A stretch of 64,000 nt of DNA from the NCBI GenBank assembly GCA_020638995.1, contig JACKHM010000004.1:186001-250000 (forward strand), given 5' to 3'. The stretch's first letter is position 1. Each line of letters begins with the position of its first letter. The notes under the pieces were generated by a model. It did not search any database and had not been told where the DNA came from. It worked only from the letters and a program-made list of their open reading frames with translations. Made by a program: the position numbers and the translations under genes. This document shows, in pieces, positions 56,186 through 63,957 of the stretch. This DNA comes from Planctomycetaceae bacterium. GTDB lineage: Bacteria > Planctomycetota > Planctomycetia > Pirellulales > Pirellulaceae.

Positions 56186-57748
56186 ATGAAAACTCTCGCT
56201 ACTACGACGATACTGATATTGATTTCAACGGAATTATGCGGACAGGCCTCGTCGGTGAACTCGACGATTCAAGATTCTCTGAATCGCGGCTACAAGCCGA
56301 CCCAAGCGTTCAAGTGGACTCCAACGCGACGGCTGAGCGAAGAAGCAAAGAAACGCTACGAGACTGCACACCGCGAGCAAGCACCCCTCGCAATTGAGCG
56401 GACCAAAGCTTGGTTGAAGCGGATCGCCACGTACCGGCTAAGCCGAAGGCCCTCCGATCGACAAACGTACGCGACCGTTCAGGCTAGGTTGTCGAAGTAC
56501 GAATCCAAATTCGTGCCGATGATGATTGGCCACAATGTCGGGGCAATTGGCACTCTGGCCGGCGACGCCGAAGTGCTTCAAGTCATCTCTGAACATTCGA
56601 TTCGCGCCAAGGCTTGGATCTACACCGATACTGATTGGAACCAAAGTTTCCCGAGCGAAGTCATCATCGAATCCAACTTTGGCACTGCGGTCGAGGAAGG
56701 CCATTCGGTGGCCACCGATGGCATCGTATTCGAGGTTGTGAGAGGGGAGACCTACACCACGATCTTAGGCGCAAGCCGCACGTTACCGGTTCTAGAGCCC
56801 ATCGATATGTCTGAATTCGGAGGAATTGTCGCGGAGCCGTTGGCGGTGATTCCTGCAACACCGGACAAGTCCGAGGAAGAAGCGTCTTTAACGGATTTGC
56901 GTCGATGGATGGATCGCTCCGGTAAGTCCAGCGTCATTGCGAGCTATGCTGGCCTTACGGAGCAGGGAAAATCTGTTCGCTTGCGAAAGCAGTACGCCGA
57001 AGAGACTGTGAATGTTCCCCTGGATAGCCTTTCTGCGACCGACATCGTGTTTCTCGAAGACGCCTTGAATCGCCGGCTAACCTTTGATCGGCAAGATGTC
57101 CGCAGCCTGCGCGAGAATGCTACGCCCCCAGCTGCGGGCGAAATCGAAGGTTCTTGGATCGGAATCGGAATTCCCATCGGTGGGGCATGCTCTAACACTG
57201 CACCGATGGAAAGCCGAATCGAATTCGCAATCGCCGCCGGTGGTGAGTTTAATGGAACGATCTCGGTCGGCACGTATTCTCCCGACGGTACAGCCGATCG
57301 AACTTCAATCGAATTCACAGCTAAGCGAAAGGGAGAATCGCTCGATTTGACGGGACAATCGTTGTCTGGGTCCGGTGGATTGCGGCACCAAACTCTTTTG
57401 CTCTCGTCAAACATCGGAGAGTGTGTGTCGGAGCACTGGTTCTTTCCTGAAAAGCAGCAAGGGGCTCGAAATCAACTCGCCGGCGTATATGAAATCCGAA
57501 CAGGTCGAAAGGTAGACTTCAAGTTGACGCTTCATGCCGATGGTAGTGCTCAGAAGAGTCACGCTCCGAAAACGCTTGGCCGTTGGAACGGGACGCAAGA
57601 CGCTATCCTAGTTGCCTGGGGCGACGGATGGCGAGACATGCTCGTGCGGGAGAATGGAGCATGGAAAAAACGTGCCTTTAAGGGCGGAGCATCACTCGCA
57701 GACGACCCCATTAATTCTGCGGAGGCATTCTTTCTAAATGGACGTTAG
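56186..57748 (+). CDS. Secreted cargo protein with SHD1-like segment
   Basis: 520 residues. A signal peptide (TTTILILISTELCGQASS) is followed by a region of unknown fold (about 30-200) with a Lys/Arg-rich start, then a segment near 235-300 (LRRWMDRSGKSSVIASYAGL, VNVPLDSLSATDIVFLEDAL) that resembles the SHD1 domain found in many planctomycete proteins. A C-terminal beta-rich half (SWIGIGIPIGG, VDFKLTLHADGS, LGRWNGTQDA) looks like a repeated lipocalin-like barrel. No enzyme motif was recognised. The ATG at 56186 gives the signal peptide; it is the only rightward gene in the element. Confidence 0.65.
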   Translation: MKTLATTTILILISTELCGQASSVNSTIQDSLNRGYKPTQAFKWTPTRRLSEEAKKRYETAHREQAPLAIERTKAWLKRIATYRLSRRPSDRQTYATVQARLSKYESKFVPMMIGHNVGAIGTLAGDAEVLQVISEHSIRAKAWIYTDTDWNQSFPSEVIIESNFGTAVEEGHSVATDGIVFEVVRGETYTTILGASRTLPVLEPIDMSEFGGIVAEPLAVIPATPDKSEEEASLTDLRRWMDRSGKSSVIASYAGLTEQGKSVRLRKQYAEETVNVPLDSLSATDIVFLEDALNRRLTFDRQDVRSLRENATPPAAGEIEGSWIGIGIPIGGACSNTAPMESRIEFAIAAGGEFNGTISVGTYSPDGTADRTSIEFTAKRKGESLDLTGQSLSGSGGLRHQTLLLSSNIGECVSEHWFFPEKQQGARNQLAGVYEIRTGRKVDFKLTLHADGSAQKSHAPKTLGRWNGTQDAILVAWGDGWRDMLVRENGAWKKRAFKGGASLADDPINSAEAFFLNGR

Positions 57749-58210
57749 GTCGGCGATCAGTACTTCCAGCCGTTTGCCGATACGCTTGACTTGGCTTTCA
57801 TCTTCGATTTCGTCAGTAATTGCTTGTAGCACAGAATCGACAAGTGCGATTGCTTGGTCAATCGTGATGGAACCTGCGTTACATTTTGCGTTGTGTTCGT
57901 ACAATCGCCAAAAGTACTTGAGCAACTCAGCGCCGCCTCGAATACGAATTGTCGAGTCAGCAGACTGCATTGCGTCCCGCAAACAATTGACCGCTTCATT
58001 CCCAGTTGCCGACAGAAGACGAATTGTGTCAGTCGTCATTTTTCGCCGCAATTCGTCAACACGAACACGGAACGTTGCTTCAGAGAGCCGACGGTAGGCA
58101 GTGCTTTCACTAATGTTGGCTTCTTTCGCCGCATCGCGAACAGACTTTCCACTAGCTATCGCCAGTGCCAATCTGTCTTCCCCTAGCCCACGTCTGTCAT
58201 TTTGTGTCAT
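57734..58210 (-). CDS. HTH protein resembling a terminase small subunit
   Basis: 158 residues. An N-terminal HTH (LALAIASGKSVRDAAKEANI, SESTAYRRLSEATFRVRVDE) is followed by a helical region with DAMQSADSTIRIRGGAELLK and an acidic C-terminus. The pattern is seen in small terminase-like or regulatory HTH proteins of phages and mobile islands. Its 3' end overlaps the end of the cargo gene by 15 bases (convergent). It lies next to attR. Confidence 0.6.
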   Translation of the reverse strand: MTQNDRRGLGEDRLALAIASGKSVRDAAKEANISESTAYRRLSEATFRVRVDELRRKMTTDTIRLLSATGNEAVNCLRDAMQSADSTIRIRGGAELLKYFWRLYEHNAKCNAGSITIDQAIALVDSVLQAITDEIEDESQVKRIGKRLEVLIADLTSI

Positions 58211-58353
58211 TCTCTTCCCTCACAGTACGCTCGTTTGTACCGCCCTTCTCGCTTATGCCGGTCTGGGGTTCGTATCCAATTTTTGGCCAATAATCCCCTG
58301 TGAGTCCCCAGTCTTGGACAAAATGTACGTTTTCCCTTGGAAACTGATGGGTA

Positions 58354-58376
58354 GTTCGAGTCCCTCCTCCGCTACT
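58354..58376 (+). other. attR core
   Basis: A 23-bp exact copy of the tRNA-Met 3' end (51467-51489), without the rest of the tRNA. It is followed immediately by the remnant of another integrase. Confidence 0.92.
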
Positions 58377-58382
58377 TGACAG

Positions 58383-59016
58383 TCAGACTACGAATGCGCA
58401 GGCATTGTCAGCAATGCAAACTGCCGACAATTCCTGGGTTTCTTGTTGCGTCTGTCCATCGCTGTCGTCATTGTCAGACGCTGACTGCCCCGCGATTTGG
58501 GCCCTCTTGGCGAAGCGATCTTCTGTGGCTTGGAGGTAATGCTTCGCGGCAACAGCCTTGGAATTGCCGATCCAGGCGCAAACGACGTGCATGGGGAACT
58601 GTTCGGCCAACTCCGTTTCGCGCGTCGATCGCAGATTCTGGAATAGCTTGGGGCAAAGTTCCAAGCCGGCTCGCTCGGTAATCCGGCCCAGTGTGGTTCG
58701 GAGGGTAGAGTTTGTGTCCCGGTAAAGGCTGATGACGTAGGCGCTGCGTTCTGCTGCCTCGTGAAGGGCGGCTTCCAGGAAGGATCGCACTTCCGGGAAA
58801 ATCGGAATCGATCGGGATGCTATGCGGGTCCGATGCTTGGTCTTGGTGCTCCGAATGCGGAAACGATCATTCTCCCCGGCGATCTCGTCCTAGATTACTG
58901 CCAGATGCTATGACGGGCATCGTAGGTCCCCTTAGCGGCTCTGAGCGAAGACGAGCCGCCACTCGTTGTCCCGGGCAGGTTGCCAGGACTTTTGAGGCGT
59001 CAGCGCGGCCGACAAT
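58383..59016 (-). pseudogene. Decayed tyrosine integrase of an older insertion
   Basis: The minus-strand frame reads WQPARDNEWRLVFAQSR, stop, GDLRCPS, stop, HLAVI, stop, DEIAGENDRFRI, then SIPIFPEVRSFLEAAL, FQNLRSTRETELAEQFP and AAKHYLQATEDRF. This is the catalytic half of an integrase related to the one at 51.4-52.7 kb, with three in-frame stop codons in the first part and no N-terminal half. Only the last ~135 codons (58383-58790) are an open frame. It ends 7 bases outside attR, so an earlier element probably used the same tRNA site. Confidence 0.85.
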
Positions 59017-59211
59017 ATGAAATCGCACTTCTTCGTTTGCCAACTTGTCGAGGACGCGAGTTTCGATAACGGGATCTCCATCGCAACCGAGTTTCGGGCC
59101 GTTGTTTTCCGAGACGGTCAACAGGATGTTCGGACTTGCAGCAGCCATTACAAAAACAGCGTCACTACTCACAGGGACCAACATCAAGAACAACATCGTT
59201 CGATAGATCAT
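59017..59211 (-). pseudogene. Sulfatase gene truncated after about 65 codons
   Basis: A signal peptide (MLFLMLVPVSSDAVFVMAAA) and SPNILLTVSENNGPKLGCDG, LDKLANEEVRFH match the start of a type I sulfatase. The frame should continue into the CxPxR active-site region, but after RFH it runs into the integrase remnant. The open frame continues to 58867 with unrelated sequence. The start lies one base after the stop of the intact sulfatase gene upstream, so this was an operon cut by the mobile DNA. Confidence 0.82.
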
Positions 59212-59212
59212 G

Positions 59213-60700
59213 TCATTTGCCGTCGTATTGAAGGTTTGGCGTCATCGGATCAGCACCGACCTGAACACGCCAGGACTTCAGCTTGGCGTGCAACTCGGCG
59301 ACCTTCGCAGGTTCCTTATCCGATAGATCGTTTGACTCGCCGATGTCGCTGGCAAGGTTGTAGAGCGACAATTCGCCTGTCTCGAAGGCCTCGATCAGTT
59401 TCCAATCGCCAGCTCGAATCACGCCGGAGGGAAAGCTTTGCGGGTGCTGGTTATAGTGGGGGTAGTGCCAGTAGAGGGCGTCGCGATCGAGCGACCCATT
59501 CCCGGTGAGAATTGGCACGAGGTTTTTCCCGTCCACGTGTTGATGCGGTCGCAACTCTTGCCCGGTGACTGCGAGAATCGTGGGATAAAAATCGGTACTT
59601 ATGACGGGTTTGTGCGACACGCTACGCGGATTCACCTTGCCGGGCCATTTCACGATGACTGGCACACGGATTCCGCCTTCGTAGTTCGAGCCCTTATTGG
59701 CTCGTAACGGAGCATTGTTGGTCGCTTTCGCGAAACCACCGTTGTCGCTGGTAAAGATGACCAGGGTGTGATCGTCGAGCTTCAACTCCTGCAATGTCCT
59801 CATCACGCGTCCCACGCTTTCATCGACGCTTTCAACCATGGCTGCGTAGGCGGGCGGGCCCTGGCGATTGTTCTCGACGACTTGATCGTAGCGGCTGGTT
59901 TTGTCTGGCTTGCCTTGCAGCGGCGTGTGAACAGCGTAGTGCGACAGCATTAGGAAGAACGGCTGGTCGGCGTTGTCACGGATAAACGCCTCGGCTTCTT
60001 CCGCCAGCCGATCGACGAGGTAATCTCCTTCTTTGCCGGGCAGTGGCGTTTCCTTGTAAAGCGTCTTGCCAGCCGTCGGAATTTGCCAGCTCCCCGTGAA
60101 CGGGTAAAAATAACTGCCCGGCGCGCCATAATCCCGGCCCGCCACGTTGATGTCAAACCCTTGATGTTCCGGGTAGTAATAAGTCTTCGTGCCGAGATGC
60201 CACTTGCCCATGAACGCTGTACGGTATCCGGCTTCGCGCAGGGCCTCGGCGATCGTCACTTCTTCCAACGGGAGATTCGAAAGGTAGCGACCTTCCCGCA
60301 ACTTGTTCTTTGTCGGGCTCCAACGACCGGAGGGCAACCACTGTGTCAGCAACAATCGAGCCGGGTACTTTCCCGTCATGATCGCTGCACGGGTGGGTGA
60401 GCAGACATTGCAGGCGGCATATCCGTTAGTGAAACGCACGCCCTCATCCGCTAATCGGTCGATGTTCGGCGTCTGGTAATAGTCGCTGCCGTAGCAACCC
60501 AGATCCTTCCATCCGAGATCGTCGGCAAGTATGAGTACGATATTAGGTACACTCTTGGCATTGGATTCTGATGCGTAAATACATGCGTATGTTGACAGAT
60601 CGGACCAAAGTACGGTAAGAATGAGTGTAGCAATTGTGTGTAGTAAATGGACGTTTAATGAGTCCGGCCCGAAATAGACCCTTTTTGTTGTGTTTGGCAC
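59213..60700 (-). CDS. Secreted arylsulfatase (type I)
   Basis: 495 residues from a GTG at 60700, supported by GGAGGA 6 bases upstream. The frame extends further but would overlap a recombinase start. A hydrophobic signal (TIATLILTVLW) is followed by VPNIVLILADDLGWKDLG (metal Asp pair), CNVCSPTRAA with the formylglycine Cys in CxPxR near residue 99, GYRTAFMGKWHLG, and VIFTSDNGG (metal Asp-Asn). The C-terminus is complete. It removes sulfate esters from polysaccharides; substrate unknown. It was the first gene of a sulfatase pair whose second member is now truncated. Confidence 0.93.
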   Translation of the reverse strand: MPNTTKRVYFGPDSLNVHLLHTIATLILTVLWSDLSTYACIYASESNAKSVPNIVLILADDLGWKDLGCYGSDYYQTPNIDRLADEGVRFTNGYAACNVCSPTRAAIMTGKYPARLLLTQWLPSGRWSPTKNKLREGRYLSNLPLEEVTIAEALREAGYRTAFMGKWHLGTKTYYYPEHQGFDINVAGRDYGAPGSYFYPFTGSWQIPTAGKTLYKETPLPGKEGDYLVDRLAEEAEAFIRDNADQPFFLMLSHYAVHTPLQGKPDKTSRYDQVVENNRQGPPAYAAMVESVDESVGRVMRTLQELKLDDHTLVIFTSDNGGFAKATNNAPLRANKGSNYEGGIRVPVIVKWPGKVNPRSVSHKPVISTDFYPTILAVTGQELRPHQHVDGKNLVPILTGNGSLDRDALYWHYPHYNQHPQSFPSGVIRAGDWKLIEAFETGELSLYNLASDIGESNDLSDKEPAKVAELHAKLKSWRVQVGADPMTPNLQYDGK

Positions 60701-60799
60701 TTTGATTCCTCCAGTGCGTGGTGAGCCCCCAGTATCGATGGCGGAGTTCGGGGAGTCAACGTTGCGAAGCCGATGGTGCATGTGGAGAGGTGAAGAGGC

Positions 60800-62086
60800 A
60801 TGGGTAAAAAAGCCAAGAAGCGACGCCAGTCGCACGGGTCCGCCTGGCTGTGGAAGCAGACCGACTGCTGGTATTACACGGAACCAGGCACGAAGAAGCG
60901 AGTCGCGCTGTTCGATGAGAACGGCGAGCGGATTCGCGGGAAAGAGAACAGAGAAGCGGCGGAAGTTGCGCTCGCCCGCGAGAAGCTAACCTGGGGTGAA
61001 GAGGTCGGTGGAGCTACTGGAGGCGGCGAATGGATTGTGGCGAGAGTCTGCTCTGAGTACTTGCAGTACTGCGAGCGCGGCGTGGCCACGGGATCTATCA
61101 GCCAGAGTCATTCGACGAACTCAAAGGCGTTTCTTAACGACTTGTGTGGCTTTTGCGGAGCACTGCCAGTTGCGCAGCTCAAGAAAGGTCACGTGCAAAA
61201 GTGGATCGATAAGCATGACACCTGGCAGAGTCCGGCGACTGTTCGAGGCGTGATCGCCATCGTGCTGGCGGCGTTCAATCGAGCCGATGAAATGTTCGGG
61301 ATAACAAACCCGATCAAGGGATTGAAGAAGCCGAAGTCGGAACCTCGGTTGGCTTCGATTAAGCCGGACGAAGAGCAGGCACTTTATGGAGCCACAGAGC
61401 CGTGCTTTGGCAACTTCCTGTTCGCTGCGATACATACGGGACTACGTCCTTTCTGTGAACTGGCGAAGTTGACGGCGGACGATGTCGAAGAGTCAGAGCG
61501 GGGTATGATGTGGCGTGTGTATTCGTCGAAGACAAAGAAGACTCGCAAGATCCCGGTGCGTCCCGAAGTTGCCAAGCTGACCCGTCAACTGATGAAGACG
61601 GCACCGAAAGGCTCGGGCAAGCCGATCTTTCGCAACACTCAGGGGAATCCTTGGAAGCGAATGACCGGTGTCGTTCGATTCATTACGCTCAAAGAGAAGT
61701 TGAAATGGGACACCGATCCAGTCAAAGGCAAGTACTCATGCTACTCGTGCCGGCATACGTTCGCGCATCGCATGCTCTCGGGTTATTGGACAGACGGCGT
61801 CGGTTGTTCCATCGAAACATTAGCTGAGTTGATCGGCGATACGCCGAAGGTTGCGTTCGATCACTATGGCCGGGAATGGGGGCAGCACTATCAAGAGCCT
61901 CTATGGAATGCGATTGGCGAGGGTAAGCGAGGGAGGCGTAGTCCTGCCAGCAAGCAACCTGCCGAGGGAAGCGTCCGGACGCGCGCTCGCAAAGCGAAGG
62001 CTGCTACCGCCGACGGAATCTCCACGCGATCGCGAACAAAGTCATCGGCAGATAAACGAACTTCACGGAGCAAGCAGAAAGCATGA
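60800..62086 (+). CDS. Tyrosine recombinase 1 of a coupled pair
   Basis: 428 residues. An N-terminal AP2/Arm-like segment (GSAWLWKQTDCWYYTEPGTK) comes first, then a core-binding domain with YLQYCERGVATGSI, DLCGFCGALPVAQLKKGHV. In the catalytic domain Arg lies in HTGLRPFCELAKL (near 214), a Lys-rich strand is SSKTKKTRKIPV, YSCRHTFAHRML holds the second Arg (first His is Tyr), and DHYGREW has the Tyr (near 355). A basic Ser/Lys-rich tail ends the protein. An AGGTGAAGAGGC region precedes the ATG. Its stop overlaps the next start (ATGA). Confidence 0.9.
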   Translation: MGKKAKKRRQSHGSAWLWKQTDCWYYTEPGTKKRVALFDENGERIRGKENREAAEVALAREKLTWGEEVGGATGGGEWIVARVCSEYLQYCERGVATGSISQSHSTNSKAFLNDLCGFCGALPVAQLKKGHVQKWIDKHDTWQSPATVRGVIAIVLAAFNRADEMFGITNPIKGLKKPKSEPRLASIKPDEEQALYGATEPCFGNFLFAAIHTGLRPFCELAKLTADDVEESERGMMWRVYSSKTKKTRKIPVRPEVAKLTRQLMKTAPKGSGKPIFRNTQGNPWKRMTGVVRFITLKEKLKWDTDPVKGKYSCYSCRHTFAHRMLSGYWTDGVGCSIETLAELIGDTPKVAFDHYGREWGQHYQEPLWNAIGEGKRGRRSPASKQPAEGSVRTRARKAKAATADGISTRSRTKSSADKRTSRSKQKA

Positions 62087-63216
62087 CATCAACGAGTACG
62101 CCGCGCCGTCGCAAGTCACGAGGAAACGCCTGGCATTGGCGGCAGACTGATAGCTGGTATTACACACCGCCGGGGACTAAGCGGCGGGTTCGACTCTTGG
62201 ACGAAGACGGTCGTCCGATTCGTGGGAAGCAAAACCGCCCTGCGGCTGAATTGGCGATGGCGCGAGTCAAAGCATCTGGCAACTGGCGTCCGGAGGCGGA
62301 GGAAGTCAGTGAGGGCATCTGGTTAGTGGGAAGAGTGTGCTCGGAGTTCATCGAGTGCTGTCAGCAGCGGGCCGCGAGCGGAAGTATCACCGCCGAGTAT
62401 CTGGAGGGAGTTGTTCGCTACCTAAATGATCTGTGCAGCTACTGCGGAGCGTTGCCGGTGAAGGAACTACGCAAAGGTCATGTTCAACATTGGGTCGAAA
62501 GTCATTCGACTTGGCTGTCTCCGGCGACGCAACGTAATGCGATCACGACGGTACTCAGTGCTTTCAATCACGCTCAAGAAATGTACGACGTTCCCAACCC
62601 ACTGAGAGGATTGAAGAAACCGCCGCAACGACCGCGACTGCATTCGTTTACCGACGAGGAGGAGCAAGCGGTGTATTCGGCGACCGACGAACCGTTTCGC
62701 AACTTCCTGTTCGCAGCGGTCCACACGGGCTTGCGCCCGTTTTGCGAATTAGCGAGGTTGTCCGTCGAAAATGTCGTCGAAACGGATCGAGGCATGATGT
62801 GGCGGGTCTACTCTTCGAAGACGAAGAAGACCCGCAAAATTCCAGTTCGAGAAGATGTCGCCGAATTAACGCGACGATTGATCGCTGAGGCTCCAGCGGA
62901 CGCCGACACAACGGTTTTCCGCAACGCTCAACACCGGCCTTGGAAAAAGGTCACAGGTGTTGGGAGATTCTTGAAGATCAAACGCGAACTCGGTTGGGAT
63001 CAGGATGAGGTGCGCACGAACTATTCGAGTTACACATGTCGGCACACATTTGCTCATCGCATGCTTGCCGGCTATTGGAACAACGGCGAGGGTTGCTCGA
63101 TCGAGACTTTGGCGGAGTTGATCGGTGATACACCAAAGGTCGCGTTCGATCATTACGGCCGTGAATGGGGCCAGCATTACCAGGAGCCATTGTGGGCGGC
63201 GATTGGCGTGGACTAA
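62083..63216 (+). CDS. Tyrosine recombinase 2 of a coupled pair
   Basis: 377 residues, a close paralogue of the preceding recombinase: GNAWHWRQTDSWYYTPPGTK, DLCSYCGALPVKELRKGHVQ, HTGLRPFCELARL, MMWRVYSSKTKKTRKIPV, YTCRHTFAHRMLAGYW and AFDHYGREWGQHYQEPLW. It lacks the basic C-terminal tail. It overlaps the first gene by 4 bases (ATGA), so translation is coupled. I know no named system with such a pair in this configuration; function (integration, inversion or dimer resolution) is open. Confidence 0.9.
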   Translation: MTSTSTPRRRKSRGNAWHWRQTDSWYYTPPGTKRRVRLLDEDGRPIRGKQNRPAAELAMARVKASGNWRPEAEEVSEGIWLVGRVCSEFIECCQQRAASGSITAEYLEGVVRYLNDLCSYCGALPVKELRKGHVQHWVESHSTWLSPATQRNAITTVLSAFNHAQEMYDVPNPLRGLKKPPQRPRLHSFTDEEEQAVYSATDEPFRNFLFAAVHTGLRPFCELARLSVENVVETDRGMMWRVYSSKTKKTRKIPVREDVAELTRRLIAEAPADADTTVFRNAQHRPWKKVTGVGRFLKIKRELGWDQDEVRTNYSSYTCRHTFAHRMLAGYWNNGEGCSIETLAELIGDTPKVAFDHYGREWGQHYQEPLWAAIGVD

Positions 63217-63268
63217 GGCGAATGCCGCGCAGGACGTCCGTATTCTCGTGGATGCCTACTGATCAATA

Positions 63269-63721
63269 TTAGGCCGCGTCGTTGAATGCTTGGAGTCGCT
63301 GGAGCAGTACCGGAATATCCGTCACCGGAAAGTAAACCCCGACCGTGGCTTCGAAACATGTTAACCCGTCGCTTGTCTGCTCCTCTTGCCCCTCGAAAAT
63401 GTCCATCAAGTTCAGTTGATACTCCCACACGGGTGCTGACATCGAACCCGTGAGCTGATAGCGAATGCGGTTGTAAAGTGTGTCGACGCCGGATTCGTAT
63501 CGCGTGACCAAGTTCAAAAAGCGGAACAACGCTTCAACTCCCGGGAACTCAATCCACGCAATCCCCGGTTCCGTCTCTTGGCATGACATGACGGTTTCGA
63601 TTCCCGCGATCCAAATCTGACGAATCAACGGGGCCAAGACCTCGTCAATCTCTTCGCGCCAAGGGTCAACTTCAACGGTTACGGTAGAGTGCGGGCGTTG
63701 ATTCTGCTGTTCTCGTTCCAT
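63269..63721 (-). CDS. Hypothetical protein beside the recombinase pair
   Basis: 150 residues with segments VEVDPWREEIDEVLAPLI, IETVMSCQETEPGIAWIEF and EATVGVYFPVTDIPVLLQRL. It looks like a compact soluble alpha/beta protein without signal peptide. I do not recognise a family. It is convergent with recombinase 2 (52 bases away) and overlaps the upstream small ORF by 43 bases, so it may belong to the same mobile locus. Confidence 0.55.
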   Translation of the reverse strand: MEREQQNQRPHSTVTVEVDPWREEIDEVLAPLIRQIWIAGIETVMSCQETEPGIAWIEFPGVEALFRFLNLVTRYESGVDTLYNRIRYQLTGSMSAPVWEYQLNLMDIFEGQEEQTSDGLTCFEATVGVYFPVTDIPVLLQRLQAFNDAA

Positions 63722-63957
63722 GATCTTGTCTCCCGAATAGGCACTTGTTTAGTCAGTTGGGCTAAATCTGCGGTGAATTCGAGATCATCATCCCGTTCAA
63801 TCAGGACGTCCCAGCGGGACGGTGATGCCCGGAAACCCTTGGGATTTCGTCGGAGATCGTCGCCTCGGTTTGGGCTTGGGGCGAACTCGCATTGACTCTT
63901 GGATTCGGGCAACTTCGGCAGCCTCGATTTGGATGCGGCCTTGGCCCCTGCGGCCAC
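63679..63957 (-). CDS. Small hypothetical protein (low support)
   Basis: 92 residues from a GTG; the frame is open further upstream toward the window end. A basic Ala/Lys-rich start (KAASKSRLPKLPESK) is followed by SRWDVLIERDDDLEFTADLA. It overlaps the next gene by 43 bases in another frame. It could be the end of a longer gene beyond the window or a non-coding frame. Confidence 0.3.
   Translation of the reverse strand: MAAGAKAASKSRLPKLPESKSQCEFAPSPNRGDDLRRNPKGFRASPSRWDVLIERDDDLEFTADLAQLTKQVPIRETRSWNENSRINARTLP

Larger units (their letters stand above)
51467..58376. mobile_element. 6.9-kb integrative element in tRNA-Met
   Basis: Bounded by 23-bp direct repeats of the tRNA 3' end, with an integrase next to attL. 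Contents from left: integrase, XRE regulator, polymerase-like replication protein, DUF3102-like protein, two small HTH proteins (all minus strand), a secreted protein (plus) and a terminase-small-like HTH protein (minus). I see no relaxase, coupling protein, portal, capsid or toxin-antitoxin pair. It is therefore either an integrative mobilizable-type element relying on a helper or a phage satellite. Both ends and the integrase look intact, so it may still excise. Confidence 0.88.

Noticed and set aside
58354..58376. Possible second tRNA gene at the tRNA-like sequence
   Set aside because: Only the 3' T-loop/acceptor half is present; no D-arm or anticodon arm. It is attR.
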